64,000 bases of DNA from Acinetobacter brisouii CIP 110357 (lineage in GTDB: Bacteria; Pseudomonadota; Gammaproteobacteria; Pseudomonadales; Moraxellaceae), in assembly GCF_000488275.1 (NCBI RefSeq), contig NZ_KI530762.1:1892971-1956970 (forward strand), in the 5' to 3' direction. Made by a program: the position numbers and the translations under genes. Shown piece by piece: positions 44,478 to 55,136 of this stretch (positions are counted from its first letter, which is position 1; every line of letters starts with the position of its first letter). The notes beneath the pieces are model-generated. The model saw only the letters and a program-made list of their open reading frames with translations. It searched no databases and was not told the origin of the DNA.

Positions 44478-45851
44478 CTACTGCCACTGTAACTGTTCAC
44501 GTAAATGCACGACTTCACCAATAATGGTCAAAGTTGGTGCTTGAATTTGATATTCGGTGACTTTACTGGCAATATCCGCCAATGTTCCCACAACGACTTT
44601 CTGATCGGGGGTTGTTCCCTTAGAAATGAGTGCTACAGGCATATCTGGGCGCTGACCATGGGCAATCAGTTGCTGGCTAATTTTTTCCAATCCTACCAAG
44701 CCCATATACAGCACCAGCGTCTGGTTTTCATAGACCAGTTCATCCCAAGGCAATTCAGGCGAACCCTCCTTAAGATGTCCTGTCAGAAAACGTACACTTT
44801 GAGCATAGTCACGATGTGTTAATGGAATACCTGCATAAGCTGAACAGCCAGATGCCGCGGTAATCCCTGGTACAACCTGAAAAGGTACACCCGCTGCAAA
44901 TAATTCCTGAATTTCTTCGCCACCACGTCCAAAAATAAACGGATCACCACCTTTTAGGCGACATACCCGTTTGCCCTGTTGTGCATATTCAACCAGTAAG
45001 GCATTGATACCATCTTGAGGGACACTATGATTGGAACGTGCTTTACCCACATACACCTTTTCAGCATCACGGCGGCATAAATCTAAAATAGGTGGAGAGA
45101 CTAAACGGTCATAAATCACCACATCCGCCTGTTGCATGAGGCGTAAGGCCTTGAGCGTCAATAGTTCAGGATCACCTGGCCCTGCTCCGACCAAATACAC
45201 TTCGCCTTTGGGTGCTGTCCACTCTGCCAATGCCTGTTGTAGCATCTGATTGGCTTTTTCCAAGTTGTCATTAAACACTTGTTCTTTGAGAGGACTTGCA
45301 TAAAGCTCTTCCCAAAACACCCGACGCTGATCGGGATTGGGAATTTTTTCTTTCACAGCTTTGCGCCAATGCCCCGAAAATTGTGCCAGCTTGCCTAGAC
45401 TATGCGGCAGCAAACTTTCAATCTGAGTACGTAACTGGCGGGACAGTACTGGAGATGTGCCATTTGAAGCAACAGAAACCACCAAAGGCGAACGATCAAT
45501 AATCGCAGGCACCATAAAACGACAGTGCGGAATATCATCTACACTATTGACCAACAGGTTACGCTGCTCACACAAATCAAAAACCAGATGATTGACTTTA
45601 GGCTGATTTGTTGCGGCAATGACGAGACGATAAGGGTGCTCTAAATCAGTTTCAACAAATGCATGTTGCAGGAATTTCCCCGTTGATTTATGCACAATCT
45701 CAAGCAAATTTTCATCAATTTCAGGTGCAACCACATCAATGATTGCCCCTGCTTTATGTAACAAAATCGCTTTGCGGTAGGCAATATGCCCACCACCAAC
45801 GATCAAACAACGCTGCTGCTGCAACTTGAGCGAGATTGGAAAAATTTCCAC
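44478..45851 (-). CDS. cysG: Siroheme synthase CysG (three-activity enzyme)
   Basis: The 457-residue protein joins precorrin-2 dehydrogenase/ferrochelatase (N-terminal, CLIVGGGHIAYRKAILLHKAGA, about 15-36, and NGTSPVLSRQLR) with uroporphyrinogen III methyltransferase (C-terminal, VYLVGAGPGDPELLTLKALRLMQQADVVIYD, about 217-247; CRLKGGDPFIFGRGGEE). It makes siroheme for assimilatory sulfite and nitrite reductases. Lies between serS and trmL on one strand; 54 bases separate it from serS. Confidence 0.96.
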   Translation of the reverse strand: MEIFPISLKLQQQRCLIVGGGHIAYRKAILLHKAGAIIDVVAPEIDENLLEIVHKSTGKFLQHAFVETDLEHPYRLVIAATNQPKVNHLVFDLCEQRNLLVNSVDDIPHCRFMVPAIIDRSPLVVSVASNGTSPVLSRQLRTQIESLLPHSLGKLAQFSGHWRKAVKEKIPNPDQRRVFWEELYASPLKEQVFNDNLEKANQMLQQALAEWTAPKGEVYLVGAGPGDPELLTLKALRLMQQADVVIYDRLVSPPILDLCRRDAEKVYVGKARSNHSVPQDGINALLVEYAQQGKRVCRLKGGDPFIFGRGGEEIQELFAAGVPFQVVPGITAASGCSAYAGIPLTHRDYAQSVRFLTGHLKEGSPELPWDELVYENQTLVLYMGLVGLEKISQQLIAHGQRPDMPVALISKGTTPDQKVVVGTLADIASKVTEYQIQAPTLTIIGEVVHLREQLQWQ

Positions 45852-45905
45852 AACAACTCCCTAACTTTCAATCTGATCGTCTTTAAGCAAAAATCGTGCA
45901 CAAAA

Positions 45906-47183
<1,278 letters not shown>

Positions 47184-47282
47184 TCAAATTGCATAAAAAA
47201 GACTGGGTATAGTGTAAGCGCTTCATTCTAAAAAATACAGTCACCTGTGATGAATCCTGCAGCTGAGCTACAGGATCCACGA

Positions 47283-48053
47283 CTATTTCGGCAAATATTC
47301 AGCACGAATCAAACCTTTTGCCATCGAATATGGCAAGGTCAGTTCTGTCATACCCTCAGCGTAAGAGGCCATTTCATATAGTGGGTACACAAAAACAATG
47401 CCATTTGCGCCATAATAAAAATTATCGGTAATCTCCAGTTTTTCTTTGGCAAATTGATGCTGCGTAAACCAGTTCTGATTGGCTTCATACAAGGCATTCA
47501 GAAGTTTTTGCTGCACTTGGGTTTGTAAAAGATCATCCACCATAATACGTTTCTTGGTTTTTAGATCAAAAATCACATATTCCTTATGGTACATGCCATG
47601 CGCCGCACCCTGATTATAAGTTTCCGACTCAATCACAAATGAGGCCAGATTGGCATTTTGCCCTAAATAACGCACCAGAGCGCTATTTGAACTTTGAGTT
47701 AAATGCTGTGCCTGACTGGCTGTTGGTTCAGATGCAGGCGGGTTAAATGCCAGTGGAAAATCTTTCTTGAAACGTTTCAAGAAGAATCCATCAATCCAGT
47801 CCACATTGGTTTGTACCGTTGCCAATTGATAAGATGTGCATTCGTCTTTTTCACAAACTTCAACTTTTGGCAAAATAATAGGCTGAGTTTTTGCCTGAAT
47901 TAATGGAATACTTGCTGTTTGCGACAGGCTTTGGCTGGCTGACGAGGTTTCCTGAGTATGTTGAGATTGCTGGTTGTCATGGCAGGCACTTAATACGCTT
48001 ACTAAGACTGCCCCAACACAGCAATTGAGTATTTTATGCTTATAATTCAACAT
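47283..48053 (-). CDS. DUF3298/RsiV-type lipoprotein
   Basis: The 256-residue protein has a lipoprotein signal ending at VLSAC (Cys24), then a Ser/Gln-rich linker, and a C-terminal domain (about 110-256) with SETYNQGAAHGMYHKEYVIFDLKTKKRIMVDDLL and FVYPLYEMASYAEGMTELTLPYS. The PLYEMASYAEG-type sequence is the mark of DUF3298/DUF4163 proteins such as RsiV, which can bind lysozyme or act as envelope sensors. Function here unknown. Convergent to nothing; located between lolA and serS. Confidence 0.82.
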   Translation of the reverse strand: MLNYKHKILNCCVGAVLVSVLSACHDNQQSQHTQETSSASQSLSQTASIPLIQAKTQPIILPKVEVCEKDECTSYQLATVQTNVDWIDGFFLKRFKKDFPLAFNPPASEPTASQAQHLTQSSNSALVRYLGQNANLASFVIESETYNQGAAHGMYHKEYVIFDLKTKKRIMVDDLLQTQVQQKLLNALYEANQNWFTQHQFAKEKLEITDNFYYGANGIVFVYPLYEMASYAEGMTELTLPYSMAKGLIRAEYLPK

Positions 48054-48128
48054 ATAATTCCCTTGGGTTCAGTAATATTTTTACTATAGGCGATTTGATT
48101 GCTCAACTATGTTGCATTATTGCTAAAC

Positions 48129-48154
48129 AAAAAAAAGCCTGCATATCGCAGGCT
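48129..48154 (-). terminator. Intrinsic terminator of lolA
   Basis: On the minus strand GAGCCTGC-GATAT-GCAGGCTT is followed by a run of T; it lies 19 bases after the lolA stop. Confidence 0.8.
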
Positions 48155-48172
48155 CTTCGGATCAAAAAATCA

Positions 48173-48868
48173 TTACTGATCAATAATATCTGTGCCTTTA
48201 GGCGGGGTAAAATTAAAAATCGATGCAGGAATGCTGACATTTTTTGCCGCATTGCTAAAACGTACTGTTGTGGTTTGCCCTAAAGAATCATTTAAGATCA
48301 TAAACGTTGGCGTACCATTTGCAGAAAAACTGATACTCAAATTCTGAAATGCGCTGTCTTTGGCTTTTGGCGTCAAGGTATAGTAAGTTTTACTGTGGTC
48401 TGGCTGACTTACACGATAAGACTGCATAATCTGACTGGTGTTACCTGAAAGTAATAACGCAGGTGTATTCGCCACTTGGTCACTCAAACTTTGACGTACG
48501 GCTTGCTGCAAGTCAGGATCGTAAATCCATACTGTTTTACCTGTCGTCACGATGGTTTGTTTTGATGGTGCCGTTGTTTCCCAGAAGAATTTCCCTGGAC
48601 GAGCGACTTTCATCACACCGCGGAATGTCTGGTTCAGGTGCTGTGCTGTTAACCCTTTCTTCTGTACTGTTTTTTTACCATTACTTTTAGTGGTCTGTTC
48701 AAAGTTCGCACTCAAGCTATGTAAATTGGTTAACTGTCTGACTAAATTTTGAGTCGCTTGCTGTTCTGAAGCGGCAACTGGCGCTGCGAAAACTGTTGTA
48801 CTTACGACTGGAGCCAAAGTCACAGCACCAAGTACCGCAGCACAAAATGTTTTACGAAGCATATTCAT
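48173..48868 (-). CDS. lolA: Outer-membrane lipoprotein carrier protein LolA
   Basis: The 231-residue periplasmic chaperone carries lipoproteins from LolCDE to LolB. A signal peptide (about 1-29, ending VFAAP) precedes the LolA barrel: LSANFEQTT, GVMKVARPGKFFWETTAPSKQTIVTTGKTVWIYDPDLQQAV and NLSISFSANGTPTFMILNDSLGQTTTVRFSN. The start at 48868 has AAGGTGA before it; a second ATG lies two codons further. It is monocistronic, with a terminator. Confidence 0.94.
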   Translation of the reverse strand: MNMLRKTFCAAVLGAVTLAPVVSTTVFAAPVAASEQQATQNLVRQLTNLHSLSANFEQTTKSNGKKTVQKKGLTAQHLNQTFRGVMKVARPGKFFWETTAPSKQTIVTTGKTVWIYDPDLQQAVRQSLSDQVANTPALLLSGNTSQIMQSYRVSQPDHSKTYYTLTPKAKDSAFQNLSISFSANGTPTFMILNDSLGQTTTVRFSNAAKNVSIPASIFNFTPPKGTDIIDQ

Positions 48869-49029
48869 TGATTCACCTTTTTCTTTATAAATGCAGTTGC
48901 ATTGTTTGCCATACTACTCTAGATGAGAAAATCTAAGAATAGAGAATATAAGCCATTTTGTATTTGTTATAGCGGCAATTTGTGAGCATTTTCGCGATTC
49001 ATGAATAAAATATGAAAATTTAAAGCATA

Positions 49030-49054
49030 AAAAAGCCTGCAAAAGCAGGCTTTC
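49030..49054 (-). terminator. Intrinsic terminator of rplU-rpmA
   Basis: On the minus strand AAAGCCTGC-TTTT-GCAGGCTTT followed by a T-run, directly after rpmA. Confidence 0.85.
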
Positions 49055-49066
49055 TCAAATCAAAAC

Positions 49067-49324
49067 TTATACAGCTTCAATTTTTACGTAGCGACGGCCA
49101 AATTGACCTTTCACTTCGAATTTTACTACGCCGTCAGCAGTAGCAAATAGAGTATGGTCGCGGCCCATACCAACATTTGCACCAGCGTGGAATTCTGTAC
49201 CACGTTGACGAACGATGATGCTTCCAGCAGTTACAGTTTGACCACCGTAAGCTTTAACACCTAGCATTTTTGGGTTTGAATCACGACCGTTACGTGTCGA
49301 ACCACCGGCTTTCTTGTGAGCCAT
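49067..49324 (-). CDS. rpmA: 50S ribosomal protein L27
   Basis: The 85-residue protein ([28 protein letters not shown]) is a normal L27, whose N-terminal tail reaches the peptidyl-transferase centre. No N-terminal cleavage extension is present. It follows rplU by 18 bases in the conserved operon. Confidence 0.97.
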   Translation of the reverse strand: MAHKKAGGSTRNGRDSNPKMLGVKAYGGQTVTAGSIIVRQRGTEFHAGANVGMGRDHTLFATADGVVKFEVKGQFGRRYVKIEAV

Positions 49325-49342
49325 GTCTCTTACTCCTCGTGA

Positions 49343-49654
49343 TTAGCCTGAAATACCAGTAATTTTCAACTCGGTAAACCATTGACGGTGACCTTGTTGT
49401 TTACGGTAATGTTTACGACGACGCATTTTTACAATACGGATTTTGTCGTGACGACCATGACCAACCACTTCTGCAGTTACTTTAGCGCCAGCAACAACTG
49501 GAGCACCGATTTGAATGCTTTCGCCGTTTACAACCATTAATACATCATCAAATGTAATAGTTGAACCAGTTTCAGCTTTTAACAATTCTACTTTAAGGGT
49601 TTCGCCCTCAACCACACGGTGCTGTTTACCACCGCTTTGGATTACTGCGTACAT
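49343..49654 (-). CDS. rplU: 50S ribosomal protein L21
   Basis: The 103-residue protein starts at [14 protein letters not shown] (ATG at 49654, behind TGGAG). It binds 23S rRNA. It is the first gene of the rplU-rpmA operon and is divergent from ispB. Confidence 0.97.
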   Translation of the reverse strand: MYAVIQSGGKQHRVVEGETLKVELLKAETGSTITFDDVLMVVNGESIQIGAPVVAGAKVTAEVVGHGRHDKIRIVKMRRRKHYRKQQGHRQWFTELKITGISG

Positions 49655-49972
49655 AATGTACTCCAAACCAAGCCCGTGTCGTCGTGTCGATAAAGGGATA
49701 TATCGATCTTAAAACGAACGCCACTGGGGATATAAAGGGCTAGTATTTTAAGTAAAAAACATACAAACAACAAGTAGGCATATTTATTTTTACACATTAA
49801 AAGCAAAACAAATTTAAGTATTTGTTTTTTATTATTTTTTAATTATTACTCGCAAATAAAAAACCAAGAACTAAGAAAAACATCTATTTTATGGTATAAA
49901 ACATGCTTTCAGTCACAATGCATTTGCTTGTGGCAGGCAGTATAAAAACGTTTTAAATAGATTTTAGGTTTT
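49655..49972. other. Divergent promoter region of rplU and ispB
   Basis: This 318-base gap contains the rplU promoter on the minus strand, a long AT-rich tract and, near its right end, TATAAA at about 49897, a possible -10 box for ispB. I see no gene in it. Confidence 0.6.
49745..49773 (-). promoter_or_regulatory. Sigma-70 promoter of rplU-rpmA
   Basis: On the minus strand TTGTTG (49768-49773) and TAAAAT (49745-49750) are 17 bases apart, leaving a leader of about 85 bases before the rplU start. Confidence 0.6.
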
Positions 49973-50956
49973 ATGTTTATGGCCATCGATTTTAAGCAAG
50001 ATATTCTCGCCCCTGTTGCTGCAGACTTTGCTGCAATGGATAAATTTATCAATGAAGGAATTAGCTCTAAAGTCGCACTGGTTATGTCTGTGAGCAAACA
50101 TGTGGTTGAGGCAGGTGGCAAACGTATGCGCCCAATCATGTGTCTACTGGCTGCACAAGCCTGTGGTGAAAATGATCTCACCCAGACTCAGCGCTTAGCA
50201 GCTGTTATCGAGATGTTGCATACGGCAACATTGGTTCATGATGATGTGGTGGATGAGTCTAATTTACGTCGGGGTCGACCTACTGCCAATGCCACATGGA
50301 ACAATCAAACTGCCGTTTTGGTGGGTGACTTCCTGATTGCTCGCTCTTTCGATTTGTTGGTTGATCTCAACAATATGACCTTGTTAAAAGAGTTTTCAAC
50401 AGGAACTTGCGAGATCGCCGAGGGCGAAGTGTTACAGCTTCAGGCGCAGCATCAACCAGATACCACAGAAGAGACTTATCTCAGCATTATTCATGGTAAA
50501 ACGTCACGCTTATTTCAGCTCGCGACTGAAGGTGCTGCAATTTTAGTCGGTAAACCTGAATATCGTCAGGCGCTGCAACAATATGCGGGACACTTTGGCA
50601 ACGCCTTCCAGATTATTGATGATATTTTGGACTATACCTCGGACGCTGAGACATTGGGTAAAAATATTGGCGATGATCTAATGGAAGGTAAACCGACCTT
50701 GCCATTAATCTCGGCATTAAGTAAGACCTCAGGTACAGATCACGAGATTATCCGTAAAAGTATTGCCACAGGCGGCTTGACTGAACTTGATGACGTCATT
50801 CGTATCGTACAAAATTCCGGGGCTTTGGATTATTGTCGTTTACGTGCCCAACAAGAAACTCAGCTTGCAATTGATGCTTTAGCAATTTTACCAGAGAGTA
50901 TTGCCCGTCAGGGATTATACAATTTAGCCATGCTGGCTCTGGATCGTATTCAATAA
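49973..50956 (+). CDS. ispB: Polyprenyl diphosphate synthase (octaprenyl/nonaprenyl, IspB type)
   Basis: The 327-residue prenyltransferase extends farnesyl diphosphate with isopentenyl units to the ubiquinone side chain. It has both aspartate-rich motifs, DDVVDESNLRRGRPTAN (about 86-102) and DDILDYTSDAETLGKNIGDD (about 216-235), plus GGKRMRP. Chain length cannot be read; Acinetobacter makes mainly ubiquinone-9. The ATG at 49973 or the one two codons later could start it. Divergent from rplU, the standard arrangement. Confidence 0.94.
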   Translation: MFMAIDFKQDILAPVAADFAAMDKFINEGISSKVALVMSVSKHVVEAGGKRMRPIMCLLAAQACGENDLTQTQRLAAVIEMLHTATLVHDDVVDESNLRRGRPTANATWNNQTAVLVGDFLIARSFDLLVDLNNMTLLKEFSTGTCEIAEGEVLQLQAQHQPDTTEETYLSIIHGKTSRLFQLATEGAAILVGKPEYRQALQQYAGHFGNAFQIIDDILDYTSDAETLGKNIGDDLMEGKPTLPLISALSKTSGTDHEIIRKSIATGGLTELDDVIRIVQNSGALDYCRLRAQQETQLAIDALAILPESIARQGLYNLAMLALDRIQ

Positions 50957-50970
50957 TAGACCGTGGTGAG

Positions 50971-53010
50971 ATGACTCAACAATCTATCAGCCAAATTCTG
51001 ATTCATATCCAACAGCAGCTTGAATATCCTTCAACTGCTGTCGATGAACAAATCCTGATTGATCTCGTTCAGCAACTTCGTCCAGAAAATCCACGCAATG
51101 TGGAAGAAACCAGAAGCAAGTTTCATTGCCTGTTGCAAGCATTACGACAAACTCCGCATAGTATTGTGAGCTTGCAACAGTATCTGTTGTGCCTCATCAC
51201 CCAATATCAGCAAACAAAACTGTATGCAGACATTGGGATTTTGTCTCTGGATGGTTTCTGGAATCAATTGGGACAGCGCTTTATGTCCCATATCTTGCCT
51301 CCGATTAATGACCAGACTCAGTTGCAAAACCTGCTGGAAAAAGTCTTTTTTTTACCGACCGACCATTACTGGCTTGAACAGATTGAGCTTGCTGAATGGC
51401 GAGCCCTATTTCAATTATTTTATCAAAGTCAAAATCAGAAGCAGCAAAAAAATCTGCTCAAACAAGATGTCATTAAAGCAATTAATGTTTTGAGTTATCG
51501 CATCAGTGGAATTGGTTTATTTCCAGAGCTGATTTATGCCGAACCAAAGCTCACCGAATACGAATCTCCATTTATCGCACAGAACCGCGAAATTATTGGT
51601 TTTATTCATAAATTCAATAACCTATTACTAAACAATCATCAGCCGAGCATCGAGCAGCCGCTGGATGCTGCACAGGCGTTTGTGATGATTGAACAATGTC
51701 AAACCATTGTCGGTAATATTCGCAAATCCACCAAACGGATTGGCGTCAGTTTGAATCTGACCTATTTGCTGACTGTTTTAGAACAGAGTCTTGAGCGGTT
51801 AGAGCTGCTATTGAAATTATTACAGGAATCTAAAGAGATTCGTGCCAATAGTATTCATAAACTGATCTGTGATTTGGTCACTGCCAACCATAATGAAAAA
51901 AGTGTTGGAGCATTACTTTCTGCCAACAGCGAATTGCTGGCTTTTCAAGTCACAGAAAATGCGAGCAAGACTGGCGAAAATTATGTCAGTACTGACAAAC
52001 AAGGTTTTTTTAGTATGTACTGGGCAGCCGCAGGTGCAGGTTGCATTATTGCGTTGATGGCAACCCTGAAGATTCTGCTGTCTCGCCTAACACTTGCTCC
52101 ATTTGCTCATGCATTAAGCTATAGCCTGAACTATGCTTTCGGGTTCGTATTTATTCACATCCTGCATTTCACGGTTGCAACCAAACAACCCGCCATGACG
52201 GCTGCAGCATTGGCCGCTACGGTTCAGCATCGTAAGGGCTCACGTACAGCACAGCTTGCAGAGCTGGCCGAGCTGATTGTCAATATTATACGTACACAGT
52301 TTATTGCGATTTTAGGTAATATTTCGATTGCTATTCCCACTGCTGCAATCATCACTTTTTTATGGGAAAGGATAACCAGTGAGCCCTTACTGAAGCACGC
52401 TAAGGCTTCAGACTTGCTACACAGTCTTGATCCGTTTACTTCTCTAGCAATTCCCCATGCCGCAATTGCAGGGGTATGTTTGTTTTTATCGGGCTTAATC
52501 GCAGGTTACTTCGACAACATGGCGGTTTACCGAAAAATTGGCCCACGTCTCAAAGCACATCAGCGCTTACGCGACTGGCTTGGAGAAAAAAGGCAAATTC
52601 AACTTGCTGATTATATTGAACGTAATTTAGGTGCTTTAGCAGGTAACTTCTTGTTTGGTTTTATGCTTGGCAGCATGGGAACAATTGGGTTTATCCTAGG
52701 ATTACCGTTAGATATTCGGCATATTGCTTTTGCTTCTGCCAATCTCATCCAAGGGTTAATGTCAATCAATGAATCCCCTGATTTGGGGTTAATTCTCGTG
52801 TCTAGTTTTGGCGTCTTACTCATTGGGCTCACTAACCTGTTTGTCAGTTTTTCATTGACCATTCTTGTGGCATTACGCGCTCGACGAGTTCGTTTTGAAC
52901 AATGGAAACCTTTGGCCAAGTTGGTACTCACCCATTTTGTAACACGACCAAGTGACTTTTTCTGGCCACCTGAAACAACATCTGAAACTTCTGAACATCC
53001 TGAAAAATAA
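50971..53010 (+). CDS. Gcr-like membrane protein of the so-called site-specific recombinase family
   Basis: The 679-residue protein has a soluble helical N-terminal half (about 1-345) and a C-terminal half with several hydrophobic segments (for example MYWAAAGAGCIIALMATLKILL, IAILGNISIAIPTAAIITFLW, AAIAGVCLFLSGLIAGYFDN, FLFGFMLGSMGTIGFILGL and LILVSSFGVLLIGLTNLFVSF). Conserved stretches are HFTVATKQPAMTAAALAATVQ and NRxx-like IERNLGALAGNFLFG. Databases name this family site-specific recombinase after a Neisseria gene, yet no tyrosine- or serine-recombinase motif is visible and an integral membrane protein is a poor fit for that activity. It follows ispB by 14 bases and probably shares its transcript. 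Confidence 0.8.
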   Translation: MTQQSISQILIHIQQQLEYPSTAVDEQILIDLVQQLRPENPRNVEETRSKFHCLLQALRQTPHSIVSLQQYLLCLITQYQQTKLYADIGILSLDGFWNQLGQRFMSHILPPINDQTQLQNLLEKVFFLPTDHYWLEQIELAEWRALFQLFYQSQNQKQQKNLLKQDVIKAINVLSYRISGIGLFPELIYAEPKLTEYESPFIAQNREIIGFIHKFNNLLLNNHQPSIEQPLDAAQAFVMIEQCQTIVGNIRKSTKRIGVSLNLTYLLTVLEQSLERLELLLKLLQESKEIRANSIHKLICDLVTANHNEKSVGALLSANSELLAFQVTENASKTGENYVSTDKQGFFSMYWAAAGAGCIIALMATLKILLSRLTLAPFAHALSYSLNYAFGFVFIHILHFTVATKQPAMTAAALAATVQHRKGSRTAQLAELAELIVNIIRTQFIAILGNISIAIPTAAIITFLWERITSEPLLKHAKASDLLHSLDPFTSLAIPHAAIAGVCLFLSGLIAGYFDNMAVYRKIGPRLKAHQRLRDWLGEKRQIQLADYIERNLGALAGNFLFGFMLGSMGTIGFILGLPLDIRHIAFASANLIQGLMSINESPDLGLILVSSFGVLLIGLTNLFVSFSLTILVALRARRVRFEQWKPLAKLVLTHFVTRPSDFFWPPETTSETSEHPEK

Positions 53011-53138
53011 CATCAAATACAATGTCATAGCGATATGAAATCGAATGTATCCACAATAAAAACCATGCGGTTTTTTGTTATGTTTGTTTACTTAGTGTTA
53101 AAAAAAACTTGAAATAAAATTACTATAAATTTTCAGAC

Positions 53139-53169
53139 TTGAAAAAAAGTGTACTGGAAAGTACACTTT
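53139..53169 (+). promoter_or_regulatory. PAP2-adeIJK promoter with embedded 24-base palindrome
   Basis: TTGAAA (53139-53144) and TACACT (53162-53167) are exactly 17 bases apart. The half-site AAAGTGTACT (53146-53155) and its exact complement (53160-53169), with GGAA between, fill the spacer and cover the -10 box. A repressor bound here would block RNA polymerase. In A. baumannii the TetR-type AdeN represses adeIJK; this is its best candidate site (inference). The PAP2 start follows 53 bases after the -10 box. Confidence 0.7.
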
Positions 53170-53219
53170 ACCTTCTTAAAAATACCGTTGTTCGGTGACC
53201 TAAATTACAAGGTTTATGC

Positions 53220-53834
53220 ATGCCGTATCTAATGCTTTGTATTGGCTGTGTTTTTTTGATTTTCAGTGTCAGTCTACTGAATTTAATGAGCACTCAAATC
53301 TTAGATGAGCAAATTGTCAGAATATTGAGCCTGCATCGAATTGAGTGGTTAGATCTTGTTGCAAAAGGCTTATCTGATCTTGGTAGCATGCCTTTTGTAT
53401 TGATATTTACGACACTTTGGTGTGTTTACTGGCTACGTATTCGACAGTATGTGATCGTCACAACCATTATTTTAGCAGTGAGTGGAAGCAGTATTATTGG
53501 CTGGAGTTTAAAGTGGTTTTTTAATCGTCCCCGCCCTGCCTCTATCTATCATATGGTCAATAGTTATGGTGCATCCTTTCCTAGTGGTCATAGTGTTTCT
53601 GCAGCAACGCTGGCATGCCTTGTAATCATGATTTACCGACGACACCCGCATTTCCGCAGCATTGCACCAATAGCATGTATCTGGTTCATATTGATGGGAA
53701 TTTCTCGAGTATATCTAGGTGTACATTACCCAACAGATGTATTGGCAGGTTGGGGGATCGGCCTTTTATGGGTAGCCCTGATTTGGCTCGGATTCACGCG
53801 AATTCATATGAGTAAACAACAATTTAATTTTTAG
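53220..53834 (+). CDS. PAP2 family membrane phosphatase
   Basis: The 204-residue inner-membrane protein has about five to six hydrophobic segments and the three-part acid-phosphatase site: KWFFNRPRP (about 98-106), PSGHS (about 120-124) and SRVYLGVHYPTDV (about 161-173), all catalytic residues present. Relatives dephosphorylate undecaprenyl diphosphate, phosphatidic acid or phosphatidylglycerol phosphate. It lies 24 bases before adeI behind a shared promoter, the same setting as in A. baumannii, so it is probably cotranscribed with the pump. Confidence 0.93.
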   Translation: MPYLMLCIGCVFLIFSVSLLNLMSTQILDEQIVRILSLHRIEWLDLVAKGLSDLGSMPFVLIFTTLWCVYWLRIRQYVIVTTIILAVSGSSIIGWSLKWFFNRPRPASIYHMVNSYGASFPSGHSVSAATLACLVIMIYRRHPHFRSIAPIACIWFILMGISRVYLGVHYPTDVLAGWGIGLLWVALIWLGFTRIHMSKQQFNF

Positions 53835-53858
53835 AAAAAATCTAAAAGAGGTGTAAGA

Positions 53859-55124
53859 ATGATGGCAGCTAAGCTTTGGGTTCCAACCCTTACTGCTTGC
53901 GCATTGGCAACAAGTATCGCACTTGTTGGTTGTAGCAATGACAAAAAGGATGCGCAGCAAGCTGCCGCTTCCCAGCAAGCACCTATGGTTGAAGTCGGTG
54001 TAATTGTTGCTCAGCCACAAAATGTGGAGAAAACAGTTGAACTCGCAGGTAGAACATCGCCTTATGAAGTCTCTGAGGTTCGCCCTCAGACAAGCGGTGT
54101 GATTTTAAAGCGTCTATTTGCTGAAGGTAGCTATGTCAAAGCAGGGCAACCTTTGTATCAAATCGACTCTCGTGCTAACCGTGCTAGTGTTGAAAATGCC
54201 CAAGCAAGTTTGTTACAGCAAGAAGCCAATCTCAATAGTTTAACCACCAAAATGAATCGTTATAACCAGCTGGTCGGCATTAATGCTGTCGCCAAGCAGG
54301 ACTATGATGATTTGGTTGGCCAAGTCAAAGTTGCAAAAGCTCAGGTTGAAGCAGCACGCGCCGCATTAAACTCTGCACAAATCAATTTAGGCTACTCTAC
54401 AATTCGTGCGCCTATTTCAGGTCAAACTGATCGTTCATCATTTACCGCAGGTGCTTTAGTCACTTCGGGACAAGCCGATGCACTGGTTAAAATTCAACGT
54501 TTAGATCCGATTTATGTCGATATTACCCAGTCAAGCAGTGACCTGTTGCGTTTGAGACAGGAACTGAAAAAAGGCAGTTTAGATAACAGCAACAATGCAA
54601 AAGTCAAACTTAAACTCGAAGATGGAAGCACATATGGCAATCAGGGTAACCTTGCCTTTGCCGATGCCAGTGTAGACACCAGTACAGGAAGTATTACCAT
54701 TCGTGCTGTGTTCTCTAACCCAGATCGCTTGCTCCTTCCTGGTATGTACGTCACTGCTCAAATTGTGGAAGGTGTTGTTCCAAATGCTTATCTAGTGCCA
54801 CAAATTGCTGTGTCTCGCACACCGACAGGTCAAGCAACGGTATTTATTGTTAACGCAAAAGGTATCGTAGAAACCCGTAATGTTCAGACTGCTGCTGCTC
54901 AAGGTCAAAACTGGATTGTAACCAGTGGTTTAAAACCAGGTGATAAAGTCATTGCCGATGGTGTTGCTAAAGTAAAAGAAGGCCAACAGGTGAAAACCAC
55001 ACCGTATCAGCCTGCTCCTGCTCAAGCAGCAACGCCAGCAAACCCTGTTGCTCCTGTCGCAAAACCAAATGCATCAGCACCTGCTCAAAGCTCATCTAAA
55101 CAGCAAGCACAGCAACATGCTTAA
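53859..55124 (+). CDS. adeI: RND efflux periplasmic adaptor AdeI
   Basis: The 421-residue lipoprotein links pump and channel across the periplasm. The lipobox is LVGC (Cys25). The lipoyl, alpha-hairpin and beta-barrel parts follow, with EVRPQTSGVILKRLFAEGSYVKAGQPLYQIDS (about 68-99), a coiled-coil hairpin (about 105-175) and LGYSTIRAPISGQTDRSSFTAGALV. From memory it is close to A. baumannii AdeI throughout, differing mostly in the Ala/Pro-rich C-terminal tail. adeJ follows after 12 bases. Confidence 0.95.
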   Translation: MMAAKLWVPTLTACALATSIALVGCSNDKKDAQQAAASQQAPMVEVGVIVAQPQNVEKTVELAGRTSPYEVSEVRPQTSGVILKRLFAEGSYVKAGQPLYQIDSRANRASVENAQASLLQQEANLNSLTTKMNRYNQLVGINAVAKQDYDDLVGQVKVAKAQVEAARAALNSAQINLGYSTIRAPISGQTDRSSFTAGALVTSGQADALVKIQRLDPIYVDITQSSSDLLRLRQELKKGSLDNSNNAKVKLKLEDGSTYGNQGNLAFADASVDTSTGSITIRAVFSNPDRLLLPGMYVTAQIVEGVVPNAYLVPQIAVSRTPTGQATVFIVNAKGIVETRNVQTAAAQGQNWIVTSGLKPGDKVIADGVAKVKEGQQVKTTPYQPAPAQAATPANPVAPVAKPNASAPAQSSSKQQAQQHA

Positions 55125-55136
55125 GGGGTAGATTGA

